A DNA stretch of 64,000 nt. Source: Treponema sp. Its GTDB lineage: Bacteria > Spirochaetota > Spirochaetia > Treponematales > Treponemataceae. A program made the position numbers and the translations under genes. Below, in pieces: positions 56,445-64,000 of the stretch (the first letter of the stretch is position 1; each line of letters begins with the position of its first letter). The stretch lies in contig SFOB01000003.1 of the NCBI GenBank assembly GCA_004554075.1, forward strand, positions 114,875 to 178,874. The letters run 5' to 3'. The notes beneath the pieces were generated by a model. It was not told where the DNA came from. It ran no database searches and was given only the letters and a program-made list of their open reading frames with translations.

Positions 56445-57371
56445 ATGTTATTGATTCAGTATACTTTGATTTATGCTTCGGTTTTGATTTTCGTTGCTAT
56501 GGGCGGTATGTTCAGTGAACGCAGTGGTGTTATAAACCTTGGTCTTGAAGGCATTATGGTAATGGGTGCTCTCGGTGGAGCTTTTGTGCTTTATTCGCTG
56601 CCTGTGGGAACTCCGGCTCTTGTAATTATTCTGTTGACAATTCTTGCCAGTGTGATTTTCGGAATGATTTATTCGCTGTTCCTGGCTGTGGCTGCCATTA
56701 ACTTCAAGGCCGACCAGACTCTGGTTGGTACAGCCATGAATATGCTGGCTACTGCCGCTGCTGTTGTAATTGTTAAGGCTTTTAATAATGCGAGATCTGG
56801 TGGTACAAATCCTTCGGCAATTCTTGATTACATTGCTAACCGTAAGGTTTTCCTGATAGGGGACTTCAATATCTACATGATTCTTACAGTGATTCTGGTT
56901 GCCCTGGCTTATGTAGTTTTGAAGAAGACACGCTTTGGTCTTCGCCTTATGGCTTGTGGAGAACATCCTCAGGCAGCAGACAGTGTGGGAATCAACGTAT
57001 ACAAGATGCGCTACGCAGGTGTTTTGATTTCCGGCTTCTGTGGCGGAGTTGGTGGTATAATTTACATTTCTGCCGCTAACAGCCAGTGGGACTTTATGTA
57101 CGGTGTTGCCGGCGCGGGCTTCCTTGCTCTTGCCGTTATGATCTTTGGTCAGTGGAATCCTCTGCGTATTGCAGCCAGTGCGCTCCTCTTTGGTGCCTTC
57201 CGTGCTGTTGCCGATACTTATTCTGCTTTTGATGCACTGATTCATCTTGTTCCAGGTGATGTTTACAAGATGCTGCCATACATCATTTCGCTTATCGTTC
57301 TTGCCTTTACTTCAAAGAAATCCCGAGCTCCAAAGGCTGAAGGTATTCCTTACGATAAAGGCACACGCTAG
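56445..57371 (+). CDS. Nucleoside ABC transporter permease
   Basis: A 308-residue permease of the same family as its neighbour, with about eight helices: MGGMFSERSGVINLGLEGIMVMGALGGAF (residues 19-47) is the family signature, and FGLRLMACGEHPQAADSVGINVYKMRYAGVLISGFCGGVGGIIYIS (about 164-210) contains the ATPase-contact loop. It pairs with the 369-residue permease as a heterodimer in the membrane. GGAGGAGG before the ATG is a strong ribosome binding site. It is the last gene of the unit and is followed by family A repeats. Confidence 0.92.
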   Translation: MLLIQYTLIYASVLIFVAMGGMFSERSGVINLGLEGIMVMGALGGAFVLYSLPVGTPALVIILLTILASVIFGMIYSLFLAVAAINFKADQTLVGTAMNMLATAAAVVIVKAFNNARSGGTNPSAILDYIANRKVFLIGDFNIYMILTVILVALAYVVLKKTRFGLRLMACGEHPQAADSVGINVYKMRYAGVLISGFCGGVGGIIYISAANSQWDFMYGVAGAGFLALAVMIFGQWNPLRIAASALLFGAFRAVADTYSAFDALIHLVPGDVYKMLPYIISLIVLAFTSKKSRAPKAEGIPYDKGTR

Positions 57372-57378
57372 AACTCCG

Positions 57379-57455
57379 TGTCATTCTCCGACTGGAAACT
57401 CGTGTCTTTCCCGGGCTTGACCCCCTTGTCATTCCCGGGCTTGACCCGGGAATCT
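57379..57455. repeat. Family A repeat, partial tandem copies
   Basis: GTGTCATTCTCCG and GTGTCTTTCCCGGGCTTGAC are two truncated copies, followed by a full copy with core CCCGGGCTTGACCCGGGAAT. It shows stepwise duplication of the element. Confidence 0.8.
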
Positions 57456-57471
57456 TTTAAATTACATCTTT

Positions 57472-58464
57472 CTATTTATTGAGCGTCAGCTTATCAATAG
57501 CATCAAGCTCTTCTTTAGAGAAGTTTGTATTTTCAAGAGCCTTGATATTATCCAGAATCTGAGCCGGTCTTGAAGCTCCAATCAAAACAGAAGTAATGTC
57601 AGAATCTTTCAAAATCCAGGCAAGAGCCATTTCTGCCAGAGTCTGATTTCTTGCAGCTGCAATTTCATTGAGCTTAATCAGAACTTCGCGGTTATCTTCA
57701 ACATTCTTTTCTTTGAGGAAGCGGCCATCTTTTTTAACGCGGCTGTCTTCCGGAATATCTTTAAGATAGCGGTCTGTCAAAAGTCCCTGAGCAAGCGGAG
57801 AGAAGCAGATGATTCCTTTTCCAAGCTTTGCAGCAGTTGATTTAAGACCATTATTTTCTATTGTTCTATTGAGAATATTATAAGAATTCTGATTGATGAT
57901 AAAAGGAGTGTGCAGTTCATTTAAAATTGCAGTAGCCTTTTCGAGAGTAGGGCCATCATAATTTGAAAGGCCGGCATAAAGGGCTTTTCCGCTTTTTACA
58001 ATCTGATCAAGAGTGCACATTGTTTCTTCGAGCGGAGTTTCCGGATCCATTCTGTGATGATAGAAAATATCAACATAATCCAGACCCATTCTTTCAAGAC
58101 TCTGATTCAAAGAAGCAATCAGATATTTTCTGCTGCCACCGTCTCCATAAGGGCCTGCCCACATATCATAACCGGCTTTTGTAGAAATAATCATTTCGTC
58201 GCGGTAAGGCTTAAAATGTTCTTTGAGGATGCGGCCAAAATTTTTTTCTGCACTTCCTGCCTTTGGACCATAATTATTTGCAAGATCAAAATGTGTAATT
58301 CCGTTGTCGAAAGCGGTAAAACACATTTCTTCCATTGTGGAATATTTATCTGTGTCGCCGAAATTGTGCCAGAGACCAAGAGAAACAGCCGGAAGTTTGA
58401 GACCTGAAGTTCCAACCTTGTTGTATTTCATTTTTTCGTAGCGTTTTTCGTTTGCTATGTACAT
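57472..58464 (-). CDS. Aldo/keto reductase (YghZ-like)
   Basis: A 330-residue NADPH-dependent (beta/alpha)8 reductase of the AKR superfamily, close to the E. coli YghZ type that reduces methylglyoxal and other aldehydes. Catalytic residues are visible: Asp in HFDLANNYG (with Tyr), Lys in ISTKAGYD and His in YVDIFYHHRMDPETPLEET; the C-terminal phosphate-binding loop is SVLIGASRPAQILDNIKALEN. ATG 58464 is preferred because AAAGGAG lies seven bases before it; an ATG 11 codons later (MKYNKVG) starts at the domain edge. It diverges from the biotin operon. The true substrate is unknown. Confidence 0.9.
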   Translation of the reverse strand: MYIANEKRYEKMKYNKVGTSGLKLPAVSLGLWHNFGDTDKYSTMEEMCFTAFDNGITHFDLANNYGPKAGSAEKNFGRILKEHFKPYRDEMIISTKAGYDMWAGPYGDGGSRKYLIASLNQSLERMGLDYVDIFYHHRMDPETPLEETMCTLDQIVKSGKALYAGLSNYDGPTLEKATAILNELHTPFIINQNSYNILNRTIENNGLKSTAAKLGKGIICFSPLAQGLLTDRYLKDIPEDSRVKKDGRFLKEKNVEDNREVLIKLNEIAAARNQTLAEMALAWILKDSDITSVLIGASRPAQILDNIKALENTNFSKEELDAIDKLTLNK

Positions 58465-58586
58465 AAAAACTCCTTTTATGAATCCCTTATGGGAATTAAA
58501 AATCTTTGCAATCATTATAACTGAAGAATGATTTTTTGTTGTTAAAATCTTTGTAATATTCTGGAAGGTTTGGAGAGGAAAAGTTA

Positions 58587-58619
58587 TTGTAAACCAAATA
58601 TTTGTTAATAGGTTTACAA
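58587..58619. promoter_or_regulatory. BirA (biotin) operator
   Basis: TTGTAAACC-N15-GGTTTACAA, identical in design and spacing to the BirA binding site of bacterial biotin operons. It overlaps the -35 box of the bioY promoter, so biotinyl-AMP-loaded BirA would block transcription. Confidence 0.93.
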
Positions 58620-58641
58620 TAATTATTTTATTTGTTATATT
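58613..58641 (+). promoter_or_regulatory. bioY promoter giving a probable leaderless mRNA
   Basis: TTTACA (58613-58618, inside the right half of the BirA site), 17-base spacer, TATATT (58636-58641), seven bases before the ATG at 58649. No Shine-Dalgarno sequence. Confidence 0.75.
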
Positions 58642-58648
58642 CACTTCT

Positions 58649-59254
58649 ATGAAAAATAAGAATGTATTAAAAATCTCTTTCATCGCACTTTTTGCTGCGA
58701 TTATTTGTGTTGGTTGTTTTATCAGAATTCCTCTTGGGGTAATTCCGATTGTTTTGCAGAATGTGCTCTGCATTTTGTGTGGTGTGCTTTTGGGTGGCCT
58801 GCTTGCGGGTGCTCCAACTGCTTTGTTTTTGCTGGCTGGTTTGATTGGTCTTCCGGTTTATTCGGGCGGAACTAGCGGCCTTGCAGTATGGATGGGACCA
58901 ACCGGCGGATTTTTGCCGGGCTATCTTCTTGGTGCTATTGTGGCAGGCTTTATTGCGGGTAAGCCTTCTGTTGAGCAGAAAAAAATAACCTGGAAAAATG
59001 CCCTTCGCGTGAGTCTTGCAATTCTGGCCGGCATGGTGATATTGTACATTCCGGGCGTAATCAGATTTTCTTTCTGGGCTAATGCTGCCGGTAAGGTTCC
59101 TGCAGATAAGACTGCTTTTGCTTACACAATGGCTGCCTGTGTAATTCCTTATATTCCAGGTGACCTTTTAAAAACTGTGGTGGCAATTCCTGTAGCCCTC
59201 AAGTTGCGTCCAATTCTTGCACAGTATTTATATGAAAATACAGATAAAGATTAA
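58649..59254 (+). CDS. bioY: BioY, biotin-binding S component of an ECF transporter
   Basis: A 201-residue protein with six hydrophobic helices. The BioY signature is clear: IPLGVIPIVLQNVLCILCGVLLGG (residues 25-48), then LAGLIGLPVYSGGTSGLAVWMGPTGGFLPGYLLGAIVAGFI (about 62-102) and PYIPGDLLKTVVAIPVALKLRP near the C terminus. It binds biotin in the membrane and associates with the energy-coupling module encoded next to it. The upstream BirA operator confirms the substrate. ATG 58649 follows its -10 box by seven bases. Its 3' end overlaps the ATPase gene by 23 bases. Confidence 0.95.
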   Translation: MKNKNVLKISFIALFAAIICVGCFIRIPLGVIPIVLQNVLCILCGVLLGGLLAGAPTALFLLAGLIGLPVYSGGTSGLAVWMGPTGGFLPGYLLGAIVAGFIAGKPSVEQKKITWKNALRVSLAILAGMVILYIPGVIRFSFWANAAGKVPADKTAFAYTMAACVIPYIPGDLLKTVVAIPVALKLRPILAQYLYENTDKD

Positions 59255-60029
59255 TCATTTATCAAAAACTTTTAATACTCTTGCCGGGCCGAAAAAAGCC
59301 CTTGATGATGTAAGCCTCGAAATTGCTGAAGGTGAGTGCGTCGTTATCGGTGGTGAAAACGGTTCCGGTAAGAGTGTGCTTATGCAGATTATTGCAGGGT
59401 TGATGGAGGGAGATAAAAAAACGGTGGTTGAGTTCCCGCAAAATTCACGGTCAGTGAGTGGAGAGGAAGGGAGCGAAACCAGCTCAGACCCCTGCGTTCA
59501 AGTTGATGGCCGTGTAGGTCTCGTTTTTCAGGAAGCTGAAACTCAGATTCTGGGCGAGACACCTGCAGAAGACATAGCCTTTGGGCCAAAGAATCTAGGC
59601 TGTAAAAAAGATCAGGTTCAGGCGGCGGTTCGTGAGGCTCTGGAGCAGACAGGTCTTACAGAAAAAGCAGATTTTCCGGCCCGCTTTTTGTCCGGCGGAG
59701 AAAAACGCCGTCTGGCTGTTGCCTGCATGCTTGCCATGAAGCTTCCGACAATCATTCTTGATGAACCTTATGCTAACCTTGATTTTGGCGGAGTGAAGCA
59801 GGTGAATAAACTTATCCGCCAGCTAAAGGCAGAAGGTAAAACCGTAATAATTCTTACCCACGAAATTGAAAAGTGCCTTGGTCTTTCCGACCGATTGGTA
59901 GTTTTATTCCGTGGAAAAAAGGTTTTTGACGGCACTCCGGGAATGGGCCTGCGCCATAACCTGGAGGCCTGGAATATAAGAAATCCTCTGGTTTCTTATG
60001 GTAAGGTTGAAGATTTAATCTGGGAGTAA
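59232..60029 (+). CDS. Energy-coupling factor ATPase (BioM-like)
   Basis: A 265-residue ABC ATPase of the ECF/CbiO type. Walker A GGENGSGKSV is at about residues 38-47 with Gln loop VFQEAETQI near 99-107, the signature FLSGGEKRRLAVACML near 147-162 and Walker B TIILDEPYANLD near 169-180. It drives biotin uptake through BioY and the EcfT protein downstream. Between Walker A and the Gln loop, about residues 60-90, is a poorly conserved Ser/Glu-rich insertion (NSRSVSGEEGSETSSDPC) not usual for the family. ATG 59232 lies within bioY; no ribosome binding site is seen, so translation is probably coupled. Repeats follow before ecfT. Confidence 0.93.
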   Translation: MKIQIKINHLSKTFNTLAGPKKALDDVSLEIAEGECVVIGGENGSGKSVLMQIIAGLMEGDKKTVVEFPQNSRSVSGEEGSETSSDPCVQVDGRVGLVFQEAETQILGETPAEDIAFGPKNLGCKKDQVQAAVREALEQTGLTEKADFPARFLSGGEKRRLAVACMLAMKLPTIILDEPYANLDFGGVKQVNKLIRQLKAEGKTVIILTHEIEKCLGLSDRLVVLFRGKKVFDGTPGMGLRHNLEAWNIRNPLVSYGKVEDLIWE

Positions 60030-60039
60030 TAATTTGCAA

Positions 60040-60177
60040 GTCATCCTGAACTTGTTTCAGGATCTTATAAAAGAGACCCCGGCCCCTTCGCAGCATAGCT
60101 GCTCGGAGACTCGCTCAAAATGCTCCACTGGAGCATTTTGCCGGCTTACAGCCGTCGCTCCCTAAGTTCGGGGTGAC
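60040..60177. repeat. Family A repeat split by another palindrome, inside the biotin operon
   Basis: GTCATCCTGAACTTGTTTCA at the left and AAGTTCGGGGTGAC at the right enclose about 90 bases containing CAGCATAGCTGCT and TGCTCCACTGGAGCA palindromes. It separates the ATPase and EcfT genes by 162 bases. Confidence 0.75.
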
Positions 60178-60191
60178 TGGGTAATTGGATA

Positions 60192-60920
60192 ATGACAAAC
60201 GAAACTGCTTTTTCCTACAAACAAGGTTCCTCTTTCTTGCACCGCTGCCCGGCCTGGGTAAAGATTTTCCTTCTTCCCCTTATCAGTCTTAGTATTTTTT
60301 ATCTGCCGCCATATTTTGCCCTGGCACTAATTGCCTTACAAACGTTAGTTAGTTTCATTCTTCACTTTACTGTGCGAGAGCAGACCAGAGATTTAAAGGC
60401 AGTTTTTTACTATGCAGTATTTTTGATATTTGTAAAAATAATCGGAAATCTGGCGGCCGCAATTTCAACCGGCAGCCTGGCAGCTTTTGAGCTTACAGTT
60501 TTTCCACAGGCAGTTATCACTTTCCTAATCTCAGAAAAAGAAACCTGGCTTCTCTTATTAAAGCTCTTCTGTATTATTCAGACTGCTTCCCTGATTTTCA
60601 AAACTTCTACTTCTCTTCAAATTCGCGAAGGTCTGGAAGTTATGGAGCTGGCAATTCGCAAATGTCTTCATCTTAAGCCACTTGTTGACGGCCGGCCTAA
60701 TGCCCCTGTGGCTCAGGCAGTCTCTCTTTTTATCTGTTTTATTCCTCAGGTTTCGAAAAACTGGCAGCAGGCAGAACGCGCCTGGAAAGCCCGCTGTGGC
60801 CGCAAATCACTTCGAATGTTTATAGTTCTTCTTCCAGTTTTCTTTTCAGTAGGAATGAAACAGGCTTATAATTCAGCCAGAGCAATTTCGGCACGAACTA
60901 TGATATCTGAACATAATTAA
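60192..60920 (+). CDS. Energy-coupling factor transmembrane protein EcfT (BioN-like)
   Basis: A 242-residue membrane protein of the EcfT/CbiQ family with about five helices in residues 20-110 and 210-230. The cytoplasmic coupling helices carry the two Ala-Arg-X signatures in the C-terminal third: ERAWKARCGRKS (about 197-208) and the neighbouring basic segment. SFLHRCPAWVKIFLLPLISLSIFYLPP at the start is a family pattern (a D/H-R-x-P-x-x-K motif). It links the ATPase to BioY. The ATG is preceded by GGGTAATTGGATA, a weak ribosome binding site. The 162-base repeat upstream is unusual inside an operon, so internal transcription control is possible. Confidence 0.9.
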   Translation: MTNETAFSYKQGSSFLHRCPAWVKIFLLPLISLSIFYLPPYFALALIALQTLVSFILHFTVREQTRDLKAVFYYAVFLIFVKIIGNLAAAISTGSLAAFELTVFPQAVITFLISEKETWLLLLKLFCIIQTASLIFKTSTSLQIREGLEVMELAIRKCLHLKPLVDGRPNAPVAQAVSLFICFIPQVSKNWQQAERAWKARCGRKSLRMFIVLLPVFFSVGMKQAYNSARAISARTMISEHN

Positions 60921-61048
60921 TCATTATTTCAACAATCCTGAAATTGTGAGTTTAACTCTATATTATTTTGTAAAAACGGGTTTATAATAAATTATTAAGA
61001 AACCGTCTTTACAAAAATATCAGCAGACGGATTCACTCAGGGGGAATT

Positions 61049-63184
61049 ATGAAAACTACTACCCAAACAATGAGGGAGGGGTATAAGTTTTTTAAACATT
61101 TAAGAAAACTTTTTATCCTACAGGCATTAGCATGTCTTTCATGTGCTGCCTTTGCACAGAATGTTAAGCCGTATATTGTTGACTTAAGCAGGTTGCCTGC
61201 CGTCAACGATGACAAAACCGCCACCTTTAACAAGGCTACAAAAACGGTGACGGTAACAGCCAATAAAAAGCTTGAATGGAATGGGCAACGATTACTTTAT
61301 CTTGGGCTGAACTATCTTGACATAACTGGCTACAACATCGCGCGAGTCAAATACAAAGTTATCGGTGATTACGGATTCCACTTAGTCCTCGACTATGAAG
61401 ATGACAAGTTGGATTGGACTAAAGAAAGAACTACCTACTGTCCGTCATATCTTAATGAGATGGTTATTCCACTTTTGCAGGGTCAGAAAAAACTAAAAGG
61501 GATTTGCTTTCAAGGCACATGGAATATTGACAATCAGCAGTTTGTCATCGAATCTGTAACATTAGAAAAAGTTTCAAATCCTGTAAAAACAGACATTTAT
61601 GCAAGCGATGAACCGCCTGTAATAGACAAAGCTACAAGCGGAAAAATTGACGATAAAGTAAGCTCGTGGGATTATGTAAAGAATCTTGGCGTTGGTTTTC
61701 AATACTTTCCTTTTATAGCTTATGGTGAACTTGATTTTGGGATGGACTGTTTTCATGCCGGGGGATTTAAAAAACCGTCTAAGGAGATAATTCATTTTAT
61801 CAAGGAAAAAGGATTTAAGACAATCCGACTTCAAACAAGTCCGGAAACAGGACATCTGCTCGATGAAAACTACACTATTGATCCGCGTTATATTAAGGAA
61901 TTAAAAGAAGTTGTTGACTGGATAATCGAAGAAGATATGTATGTCATTATCTGTGGCCCATTTTCTGAATGGCTTCAGGCTAGATCAGATTTCAAAAAAA
62001 GAATTGACGATAAAGATGTCCACTATGGCTTTGTTGATGTCAGTGAGGAAAATAAGAATCAGACAGAAAAATTAATTCAAGCAGTATGGAAGCAGTATGC
62101 CGCGGCGTTTAATAATTCTTACGACGAACATTTGATTTTTGAAACGCTTAATGAACCGATGCATAATTTTCATGATCATGGCAATCAAAAAGACTGCAAG
62201 GTTTGCAAAAAAGACTATACAATATTGAATGAATACAATCAGCTGATTGTAGATACCATCCGCGCTTCAGGCGGCAACAACACAAAACGTTTTATTCTGA
62301 TAGAGGGAATTTGGGCAGGATATGAGAGCATAACAACAAATCTTTTCAAGCTGCCAAAAGACAAAACAAAAGACAGGCTGATACCTACAATACATACTTA
62401 TCCGATGGGATTTACATTAGAACCAGCCAAAAAAGGCAAGACATATTATACGGAAGGTATTAGAAAACAAATAAAAAAAGCATTTGATACGCTGGATAAA
62501 TCGTTTTTCAAAAAGCATGTTCCTGTTTATATTTCCGAAGTAAGCGGAGGACCTTTGGGCATTCCTGTTTTGGAAAGAATCAACTGCATGAAAGATTTTA
62601 TGGCGGAAGTGACAAAAAATGGCCGTTCGTGCAACATAATTTTGCATCCTGCCGATGATTATCAAAATGGCACTCAAGACTTGGACGGCTGGAACATCAA
62701 GTGGAAAGAACAGCCTGAATATTTTGATACGATTTTCTACGGAGCACAAAGCAAGGAATATCCGTTGAGCGCAGACTTCATTAAAAAGAACGAAGTCAAA
62801 ATTCCAAGCATTGTCGGAAAGAATTTGCTGGCAGAGCCTGTCGAAATCACAAATTGGGATAAGTCATATCGCATCGATCCGGAACTTTTAGTTCGCTCTG
62901 TTCCGCCAAAATATAAGCTGGAATTTACAATAGAAAAAACTGGGGAAAATGCAATTCTTCACCCAGGTTTTAATGATGAGGATGATAAATGGCATGACCT
63001 TGTACAAGAAAAGAATATTCTTGTTAAGGGGGCAACCATACAGGATGGCTGGTGCATTAAAGTAACAAACGAAGTTTTTACCGTTAGCATAGACGAAAAA
63101 CTCGCCGCAGCTCTGGATGCCTCTAATGGCATTTTCTTGAATGGTGAAAACATCATAATAAAATCTGTGAAGGTTGTAGAATAA
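61049..63184 (+). CDS. Secreted GH5 family glycoside hydrolase, multidomain
   Basis: A 711-residue exported enzyme. The signal peptide ends near AAFA-QN (residues 36/37). Residues 38-180 form a beta-rich domain of carbohydrate-binding type. The GH5 barrel covers about 200-580: HAGGFKKPSKEIIHFIKEKGFKTIRLQ, acid/base Glu369 in FETLNEPMHNF, IPTIHTYPMGF, and nucleophile Glu497 in VYISEVSGG. Residues 590-711 are a second beta-rich module. GH5 members cut cellulose, mannan, xyloglucan or related beta-glycans; the subfamily is undecided. A Cys/His-rich loop (HDHGNQKDCKVCKKD) after the acid/base is unusual. GGGGGAA precedes ATG 61049. It is monocistronic, and its codon choice looks less like the neighbours, a weak hint of transfer. 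Confidence 0.88.
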   Translation: MKTTTQTMREGYKFFKHLRKLFILQALACLSCAAFAQNVKPYIVDLSRLPAVNDDKTATFNKATKTVTVTANKKLEWNGQRLLYLGLNYLDITGYNIARVKYKVIGDYGFHLVLDYEDDKLDWTKERTTYCPSYLNEMVIPLLQGQKKLKGICFQGTWNIDNQQFVIESVTLEKVSNPVKTDIYASDEPPVIDKATSGKIDDKVSSWDYVKNLGVGFQYFPFIAYGELDFGMDCFHAGGFKKPSKEIIHFIKEKGFKTIRLQTSPETGHLLDENYTIDPRYIKELKEVVDWIIEEDMYVIICGPFSEWLQARSDFKKRIDDKDVHYGFVDVSEENKNQTEKLIQAVWKQYAAAFNNSYDEHLIFETLNEPMHNFHDHGNQKDCKVCKKDYTILNEYNQLIVDTIRASGGNNTKRFILIEGIWAGYESITTNLFKLPKDKTKDRLIPTIHTYPMGFTLEPAKKGKTYYTEGIRKQIKKAFDTLDKSFFKKHVPVYISEVSGGPLGIPVLERINCMKDFMAEVTKNGRSCNIILHPADDYQNGTQDLDGWNIKWKEQPEYFDTIFYGAQSKEYPLSADFIKKNEVKIPSIVGKNLLAEPVEITNWDKSYRIDPELLVRSVPPKYKLEFTIEKTGENAILHPGFNDEDDKWHDLVQEKNILVKGATIQDGWCIKVTNEVFTVSIDEKLAAALDASNGIFLNGENIIIKSVKVVE

Positions 63185-63187
63185 GCC

Positions 63188-64000
63188 TTATTTTGCAAGG
63201 GAGCTTGATTTCAGTGTAACTTCACCGGAGCTCAGCGTTCTCTGACTTCCATCTTTCAGAGTGACAATAAGGCCGGCGTTGTCGTCGATGTCGGTGGCGG
63301 TGGCTTTGTAACTTGATTTCTGGTCGCCGATGAGGGGGTAAACTGTGAGCTCCTGACCAAGCAGGAAGGAAGCTTCCTTATATTCTTTTATGATTGCTTT
63401 GTGGGTGGCCAGGCTGGAGGAATCTTCTTCGAAAATATTGAGAACCTGGCCGGCGATTTCTGCGGCAAGCTGGACTCGTGAAATTGAAGCGGTCGAGGCC
63501 TCTGGAGATGTTTGTGAAAGTGCATCTTCCAGAGTTCCCACAACATCAGCAAGTTTACCCTCAAAAGCAGTCTTATTCTTTTTAATATTTATTCCCATTC
63601 CAACAACAGCGGCTTCAATCAAGCCGCTTTCAAAATTTGCGACACCCTCTGCAAGCACACCGCAGACTTTTTTTCCGCCAAAGAAAATGTCGTTAATCCA
63701 TTTGATTTGAGGTTCTATGGTGCTGCACTTGGGAAGGCGGCCTAGAACATGTTTGATTGCCCTGCAGATTGCAACCGCCGCACTTGCTGTGAGTCTTGCA
63801 GGATTTGTAATTCCACCCTCTGGAGCATAAATAACAGAAATGTAAATGCCGGTCTTTTCCGGGGAAACAAAAGTGCGGCCAAGGCGGCCACGACCGGCGG
63901 TCTGTTTTTCTGCAACAATGACAGCCTTGTGATATTTTTTACCGGCTTCAGTTAGTTGGCCGGAAGCGTTGCGAAGATTTCCGCACTCGGCAAGAAGGCG
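63188..64000 (-). CDS. birA: Biotin-protein ligase / biotin repressor BirA (5' end beyond the window)
   Basis: The frame is open to the window edge; 270 residues of the C-terminal part are visible. The biotin-binding and adenylation loop AEKQTAGRGRLGRTFVSP is intact, followed by LTASAAVAICRAIKH, the WINDIFFGGKKVCGVLAEG lysine motif and VVGMGINIKKN; the final 100 residues form the SH3-like C-terminal domain. It makes biotinyl-AMP and attaches biotin to carboxylase carrier proteins. Whether it has the N-terminal helix-turn-helix needed for repression cannot be seen, but the exact BirA operator before bioY, 4.6 kb away, predicts it. It converges on the GH5 gene with three bases between stops. 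Confidence 0.93.
   Translation of the reverse strand, partial: RLLAECGNLRNASGQLTEAGKKYHKAVIVAEKQTAGRGRLGRTFVSPEKTGIYISVIYAPEGGITNPARLTASAAVAICRAIKHVLGRLPKCSTIEPQIKWINDIFFGGKKVCGVLAEGVANFESGLIEAAVVGMGINIKKNKTAFEGKLADVVGTLEDALSQTSPEASTASISRVQLAAEIAGQVLNIFEEDSSSLATHKAIIKEYKEASFLLGQELTVYPLIGDQKSSYKATATDIDDNAGLIVTLKDGSQRTLSSGEVTLKSSSLAK

Noticed and set aside
1..64000. CRISPR arrays, tRNA or rRNA genes, insertion sequences.
   Set aside because: I looked for regularly spaced direct repeats, tRNA TTCRA-CC ends and conserved rRNA segments, and for transposase motifs in the reading frames, and found none.

Overview
The window reads as a chromosomal segment of a spirochaete, most likely a carbohydrate-fermenting, gut or rumen type Treponema. 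The support is qualitative: a cyclophilin-FKBP fusion of the kind reported from Treponema denticola, a TIGR03545/TIGR03546 gene pair typical of spirochaetes, a PnrA-like purine nucleoside ABC transporter, several SUMF1-domain paralogues, and a set of plant-polysaccharide genes (GH5, GH10, GH27, GH120, xylulokinase, a fucose-isomerase-family enzyme). Species cannot be fixed from the sequence alone. I see no rRNA, tRNA, CRISPR array, insertion sequence or prophage block.

Layout. 1-14 kb: a 5'-truncated PPIase, metF, a lipoprotein M16 protease, a sodium-coupled symporter, a membrane-anchored SpoIIE-type phosphatase, an HrpB-like helicase, a DUF218 protein, and the proline operon proA-proB-proC on the minus strand. 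14-25 kb: an unknown gene, a fructosamine-kinase-family gene, two MATE exporters, xylB, a 600-base non-coding stretch rich in inverted repeats, a histidine phosphatase, an Eis-like acetyltransferase, a chemoreceptor with a multi-helix membrane sensor and an acyl-ACP thioesterase. 25-39 kb: Fe-type alcohol dehydrogenase, HAD phosphatase, mscL, an ORF6N/PLD-like gene with DNA palindromes inside its reading frame, SUMF1 protein, cytoplasmic GH10 xylanase, DUF4867 plus fucose-isomerase family, PLDc_N-TPR membrane protein, DUF4097 protein, a SpoU methyltransferase and an SDR dehydrogenase. 39-51 kb: GH120 beta-xylosidase, SUMF1 lipoprotein, TIGR03546-TIGR03545, an SLH-like gene, GH27 alpha-galactosidase diverging from a TrmB-type regulator, and ddh-lysA. 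51-64 kb: a third MATE exporter, the nucleoside ABC transporter, aldo/keto reductase, the biotin uptake operon bioY-ecfA-ecfT, a secreted GH5 enzyme, and the 3' part of birA.

How the genes work together. Xylan pieces appear to be finished inside the cell: GH10 and GH120 both lack signal peptides, and xylulokinase feeds xylulose into the pentose phosphate pathway. A 13-base palindromic motif (GCAACCGGTTGCC) lies both upstream of xylB and between the divergent GH10 and fucose-isomerase transcription units, suggesting one LacI-type regulator. Biotin uptake has a textbook BirA operator overlapping its promoter, and birA itself lies 4 kb away. Intergenic space is occupied by two families of dispersed palindromic repeats.

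The least expected features are: about eight genes whose -10 box sits only 5-9 bases before the ATG with no Shine-Dalgarno sequence (candidate leaderless mRNAs); palindromic in-frame repeats splitting the ORF6N domain; the inverted-repeat island at 18.8-19.25 kb; and a carbohydrate-binding-like insertion within the GH27 barrel. All functional statements come from reading motifs; no database search was run.
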